From: Homarus americanus
Taxonomy: Eukaryota > Arthropoda > Malacostraca > Decapoda > Nephropidae
Reading direction: 5' to 3'
Assembly (NCBI RefSeq): GCF_018991925.1
Contig: NW_024738608.1
Coordinates: 4,409,154 to 4,473,153, forward strand
DNA: 64,000 nt
Part shown: piece after piece, positions 59,851-64,000 of the stretch
How the letters are laid out: the number at the start of each line of letters is the position of its first letter
How positions within the stretch are numbered: position 1 is the stretch's first letter
Notes under the pieces: generated by a model
The model's database searches: none
What the model was told of the DNA's origin: nothing
The model's input: only the letters and a program-made list of their open reading frames with translations
Made by a program: the position numbers and the translations under genes

Positions 59851-60182
59851 GCAACAAGAACACTGTCTGACGTGGAGGTGGGAGGCGACCCTGACCTAAC
59901 ATCGCAATGGTCACTCTTGGCTGACCCATGACCTCTTGGTGGCCCCCAGACCCCTAGCCAGTATGCAATGACTGCCTGGACCCCCTGAACCCCTGGACCC
60001 CTGGACCCCCTGGACCCCTGGACCCCCTGGACCCCCTGGACCCCTGGACTATAAAACACTTCTTGGTGGAGTGTCTTAGTCTGGGGGACCTTGAGGAGGC
60101 GGCACCTCTCCAGGACACAGGGAGGAGACGGTCACTACAGCCTAAGAGCAGCAGCGTCACCAAAGGAAAGAAGAAGTTTTAA
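59851..60182 (+). other. Possible terminal exon(s) split by a short tandem repeat
   Basis: TTTTATTTTTCATATTTAAG immediately before 59851 is an excellent 3' splice-site context. The following frame reads LSDVEVGGDPDLTSQWSLLA and meets TGA at 59929. Positions 59975-60050 are a 17/18-bp repeat (GGACCCCTGGACCCCCT). After it, another frame reads HFLVECLSLGDLEEAAPL and RRRSLQPKSSSVTKGKKKF to TAA at 60180-60182. The basic C-terminus looks like a genuine protein end. The repeat may have expanded inside the exon and broken the frame. No family is recognised; HFLVEC slightly recalls a LINE zinc knuckle. Confidence 0.3.
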
Positions 60183-60355
60183 GGCTTATCGAGAAGGTTG
60201 ACCTCGTATGTAAGTTGTTTTATATTATTTTAAATATAGTTATACATATATATATTTACCTATATGTTATACCTTTAGTAAATAGAAAACCCATTTTTAA
60301 GTGAATACACCGCCATATGACTCAATCTTTTAGAATGCCAGGTGTACTGCATGTA

Positions 60356-60384
60356 AATCAATCAATCAATCAATCAATCAATCA
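60356..60384. repeat. (AATC)n microsatellite
   Basis: Seven tetranucleotide units. Confidence 0.93.
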
Positions 60385-60993
60385 CCTGAAGAATAACACG
60401 GTGGACGGTATGCTATATCGTAATGCTTTGGAATTATGATTGAACCTGTAATTGAAATAACTTGTTTTTAATCATCTATCGTTCAAACTACAATAATATT
60501 TTCCTATTCTCTTCTTTTTCTTTTCGTTTCGTGTTTAACATTTACTGTACAGATAATCCAGAACGTATCGAGACCTCAGGCGTGTGAAAGAATATGAAAC
60601 TGGACGAAAACCAACCCAACCCAACCTGACTAATATATGAACGTGTCTGAGGTTATCGTTCGTTTTCTATACCATCATTCCCTGGGGTCTGTCCTTCATT
60701 CCACCCAACCCTCTCCCAATTCCAGTCAAACCTCTCCCCATTCCACCCAACCCTCTCCCCATTTCACTTCTTTCTCCCCATTCCACCCAAACCTCTCCTT
60801 TCTCCTCCCCGCTCACCTCATCATAGCCAATTTCATCACAGGCCCAACAAAAGTGCTCTACCAATCCCCAAGTGGTCTCCTGCTACAGCCACTCACAAAC
60901 CAGTTTTAATCAACCCCGACCCAGAACCAACCAATCCCGACCCTCCCCTCTCCCTCCCAACATCCCTCTCTCTTCCTCACTTCCTCCATGACT

Positions 60994-60994
<1 letters not shown>
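60385..60994. other. No gene recognised
   Basis: 60690-60800 carries four degenerate CCATTCCACCCAACCTCTCC-like units. Confidence 0.5.

Positions 60995-60995
<1 letters not shown>

Positions 60996-61046
<51 letters not shown>
60996..61046. repeat. (CT)n microsatellite
   Basis: About 24 units, grading into CCCT. Confidence 0.95.
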
Positions 61047-61048
<2 letters not shown>

Positions 61049-61800
61049 CCTCTCAGGAAAAAAAAAGGGGAAAGGTTCTCAATTCGGTCTTTCGCTGCCA
61101 AAAGCCAATTCCCAGCAGACGTTTTTCTCTATTTTTTCCCCCACCGCCTTCCTCATCTTTCGCACTCCTAACTTTCACACCTTTCTATCTTACTGAGGCG
61201 TTGTCCGTTCCATCTCACACTGTAAAAAATCACACCTAATTCTTCTATTATCTTAAGTAACTCTCACACTATAATAACTCTCGCACAGTTTCATGTTAGT
61301 CTCGTATTTTCTTATCAAACACTCGCACCGTTCTACTTGACTTTCTTGCCTTTTGACCTGGCTCTTCTCTCTTCCCCTCTATCCCACCAACCTCTCACAC
61401 TTTGTAACACCTACTTCTCTCACTGTCTCACACACACACACACACCCCTATAACTCTCGCACTCTTCCGTCTAACTCACTCTCTCACACTCGATCAACTT
61501 TCGCATCGGGTTTTGCTAATATATGATTTTTGTTTTTGTTTTTATGTTTAAGTAATTTTAATTATTATGTTTCTTCTGTTCTATTGTTACTTACTTTATT
61601 CCTCTATTTTCGTGGCCATCAGCATTTATCTTTGCATGTCTTCCTTTTCTCTCTCTCTCTCTCTCATTCCTCTCTTTTTTACTTTCTCTTGTTTATTCAT
61701 CTTCCCTGTTCCTCCTCCTCCTCCTCTTCCTCCTCCACCTCCACAACCCCTCTTCCACCTGCACTTCCACTGCCTCCTCCACCTCCTCCACCTCCATCTC
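61047..61800. other. Pyrimidine-rich non-coding sequence
   Basis: T/C-rich words, TCACAC phrases and a CTC/CCA patch (61708-61803). No gene recognised. Confidence 0.5.
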
Positions 61801-61805
61801 CTCGA

Positions 61806-62004
61806 ACCAGCTGACATTTTTAAGATTCTAACCCTAAACTCACACCAGCTGTAGCACCGCCATCTAATACCAGCTGGATGTCCAACTCCTTATCACCAGC
61901 TGAGGGAGATCTCCTCGCTCTCACTATTAACACCGAACCAGCTGTTTTTCTCACCACCACCTCTGTACCAGCTGTTGGTCTCCTCACCACCACTGGACCA
62001 GCTG
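61806..62004. promoter_or_regulatory. Cluster of seven ACCAGCTG E-box sites
   Basis: ACCAGCTG occurs at 61806, 61844, 61869, 61895, 61937, 61967 and 61997, 25-42 bp apart, all in the same orientation outside the palindromic CAGCTG core. The intervening sequence is not conserved, so it is not a plain tandem repeat. CAGCTG is the E-box bound by basic helix-loop-helix factors. Either a homotypic regulatory cluster or an old decayed minisatellite. Confidence 0.4.
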
Positions 62005-62139
62005 CAGTAGCCCCTGGCGGCCCCTAAGCTGGTGCTGTGTAGTGATTATTACGACACATTTTAGCCCATCCATCACCCACTAATGGAATATGGCGGCCAT
62101 CGCGATTGCATCCATCCGAGGCGTGAGATAGCCGGCGAC

Positions 62140-62580
62140 CCTGGCTGAGGGGAGGGGAGGGTGTGGGGAGCAGGGGGAGGGGTGTAGGGGGGAGGGGAGG
62201 GGGAGGGAGGGGGGGGGTGGGGAGGGGGGGGGGGGGGGAGGGGGAGGGAGGGGAGAGGGGAGGGGGAGGGGTGGGGGGGGCAGGGAGGGGTGTGGGAGGA
62301 GAGGGGCAGGGGAGGGGGTAGGGGGGGGAGGGGTGATGGGGGAGGAGAGGGGAGCAGGGGTGATGGGAGGGGAGAGGAGCAGGGGAGGGTGTAGGGGAGG
62401 GGGGGGAGAGGGGAGAAGGGGGTGATGGGGGAGGAGAGGAGCAGGGGAGGGAGTGGGAGGGGAGAGGACAGGGGGGTGATGGGGATGGAGAGGGGAGCAG
62501 GGGAGGGTGTAGGGGAGCAGAAGAGGGTGATGGGGAGGGAGAGGGATGTAGGGGAGAGTGGAAGACGGGGTCAGTCGAGG
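62140..62580. repeat. G-rich polypurine tract
   Basis: About 440 bp of GGGGAGGGG-type sequence with GGGTGATGGG and GAGCAGGGGAGGG phrases. Many runs of three or more G give quadruplex potential. Pro/Ser/Leu-rich minus frames are shadows. Confidence 0.9.
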
Positions 62581-62617
62581 GAGCATTTAAGACTTTTCAG
62601 GTTAGTTTAGGTTAGGT

Positions 62618-62738
62618 GAGAGGCGAGTCTATTGTACTCTGGGCTGGCGAGTCTATTGTACTCTGGGCTGGCGAGTCTATTGTACTCTGGGCTGGCGAGT
62701 CTATTGTATTCTGGGCTGGCGAGTCTATAGTACTCTAC
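62618..62738. repeat. 24-bp tandem repeat, five copies
   Basis: GGCGAGTCTATTGTACTCTG then GGCT, near perfect. Confidence 0.95.
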
Positions 62739-63700
62739 GAGGGCTGACTCTTATTACAAGTGTCCCTTAATAAGAGTCAACCGTGTCCTTGTAAATGGTT
62801 AACGAGAATCATTCATTAAGTAGACAGACGATGTAGTACAATTGTGTGTCCAAAATTTTCACCTGGACGTACGTAAAGTGGAAGTAATTATGTAAGATGG
62901 AAAGAATTGTCAAGGTAGAGTCGACTGTTAAAGGCGTGGAGAGAAAAATCCCGACTGAAGGAGGAAGTGAACCATTACGTAACTTAATAGTCCCTCTGGT
63001 GGCTGGCTCTCGGGATAACTTGTCTCCTGGCCTCTCCTGTCTTCCATCACCTGTTTCTGTGTCAACTCTTAGCCTGAAGGTTTTCTCGTTTCTTTGTCTA
63101 ATATTGAGTTGTTGAAGTTGAATTATCGGTGTGGAAGTAAGTGACCAGGAAAGAATAATTGAGGTTTTATACTAGGACCTGGAGCCAAGTCGCTGACACA
63201 ACTTTGGGTATGTTGTTGTCAGGGTCTGTATGATGGGTGGAACTGCTTCACCAGTACCGGGAAGCTGTGTGAGGTACAGCCGCTGAGAAGATAACAGAGA
63301 GAGAAACTTCAGTGTGGCTTTACAAGACTCGTTCATAAGACTTACTGTTCAATGATGAGTAAAGTGAGAGTTTATGGTCATCAGTGTTTCTTCATTTTTT
63401 AACTTGTTTTAGTATTAATTCTTATGTTCTAATCAGTGTGAGAAATCGTAATAAGAATCTAAGAATATGAACAAATCAGTAACTTTTTCTATAACAAATG
63501 TAAATAATAATCTACCTCAGAAGGACTACCAATAAGGCTTTAGTTCGCTATAAATTACGTATATTTTTCGTTTACGGTTCCTGCTCTTATGTGAACGTTC
63601 GATGATATAAGGGAAAATACGAATTAGGTTTAATCAAGACCCAATATGACTCTTCTTATTTTTCTGTCTCTCAGAGATTAAGAAACCCTTGGAAGTTTTG
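62739..63700. other. No gene supported
   Basis: A 72-codon plus frame at 62897-63115 has no recognisable motif. AT-rich sequence follows to 63700. Confidence 0.45.
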
Positions 63701-63714
63701 TCTCCGCCATCAAC

Positions 63715-63957
63715 TTAGCCAAGAAAAACACCCATGTTTACCCAACAGTCCCGCGTGAAACTTGTGGTTCCCGGCGTCTCATTTAAGCAGGATTCTTTCA
63801 ACGCGTCTTCCCGAGTTGAAATGATTGCGTGATTTTTATAACTGCGCCTATTGACAGCGGCGTTGGGCCTAGAACCAAGGAAACACGCGAACAATGCGGT
63901 CTGGAACTCGTAGGATGAGATATTGCCGAATGCTTTTGTCCAAGTTGGGTCGTCCAT
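63715..63957 (-). CDS. Coding-like open frame near the right edge, unknown family
   Basis: An 80-codon minus frame containing NISSYEFQTALFACFLGSRP and ending GTTSFTRDCWVNMGVFLG before a stop. An in-frame TAG lies just upstream of the Met, so it does not extend to the edge in this frame. A second overlapping frame (63798-63998) is also open and does reach the edge. The segment is GC-richer than the preceding kilobase, which may mean exon sequence or a repeat element. No domain is recognised; confidence is low because two frames are open at once. Confidence 0.25.
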   Translation of the reverse strand: MDDPTWTKAFGNISSYEFQTALFACFLGSRPNAAVNRRSYKNHAIISTREDALKESCLNETPGTTSFTRDCWVNMGVFLG

Positions 63958-64000
63958 TGTTGAGGGTTGGCAAGTTGTGCGCTAAGACGGCGGGCCACAC

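Noticed and set aside
59700..60163. Collagen-like Gly-Val-Gln / Gly-Ser-Arg repeat protein on minus
   Set aside because: Produced by the 17/18-bp GGACCCCTGGACC repeat; not multiple-of-three and not continued outside it.

Overview
The window looks like nuclear DNA of a decapod crustacean (crab, lobster, crayfish or shrimp). It has dispersed (TTAGG/CCTAA)n blocks with the arthropod telomere motif, a very high load of di-, tri-, tetra- and pentanucleotide microsatellites, long short-period satellites, a tRNA-derived SINE present three times, and degenerate non-LTR retrotransposon 3' ends. There is no operon structure, and no spliced host gene can be assembled with confidence. Most of the 64 kb is AT-rich non-coding sequence plus tandem repeats. 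The species cannot be named from this evidence.

Layout. 1-19 kb: AT-rich DNA with one coding-like exon remnant (1305-1497, minus), a 300-bp telomere-like block (3722-4021), many microsatellites and minisatellites, and the 3' end of a LINE (14725-14990). A 32-bp satellite fills 17.4-18.5 kb. 19.1-22.5 kb: two back-to-back satellites (37 bp and 23 bp). 22.5-42 kb: low-complexity arrays, two SINE copies (26.7 and 31 kb), and a pyrimidine/purine inverted pair (29-30 kb). 42.5-45.2 kb: a CR1-type LINE fragment, a telomere-like block that switches strand, and a third SINE. 45.2-47.1 kb: a 24-bp satellite. 47.2-47.8 kb: the one clearly intact gene, a single-exon cysteine protease of adenain type. 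48.4-50.5 kb: a LINE pile-up in which one element is inserted inside the C-terminal coding region of another. 54-60.2 kb: several coding-like but broken segments of unknown family. 61.8-62.0 kb: seven copies of ACCAGCTG. 62.1-62.6 kb: a G-rich purine tract. A coding-like open frame is cut by the right edge.

The observation most worth following is the intact adenain-like protease, a virus or Polinton/adintovirus hallmark gene, standing alone between a satellite and a GA repeat. The frameshifted coding relic at 58.1-59.0 kb, and perhaps the open frame at 54.5-54.8 kb (minus), also lie in the same 12 kb. Together they suggest fossil DNA-virus or large DNA-transposon sequence, but no polymerase, integrase, ATPase or capsid gene was recognised, so this remains inference.
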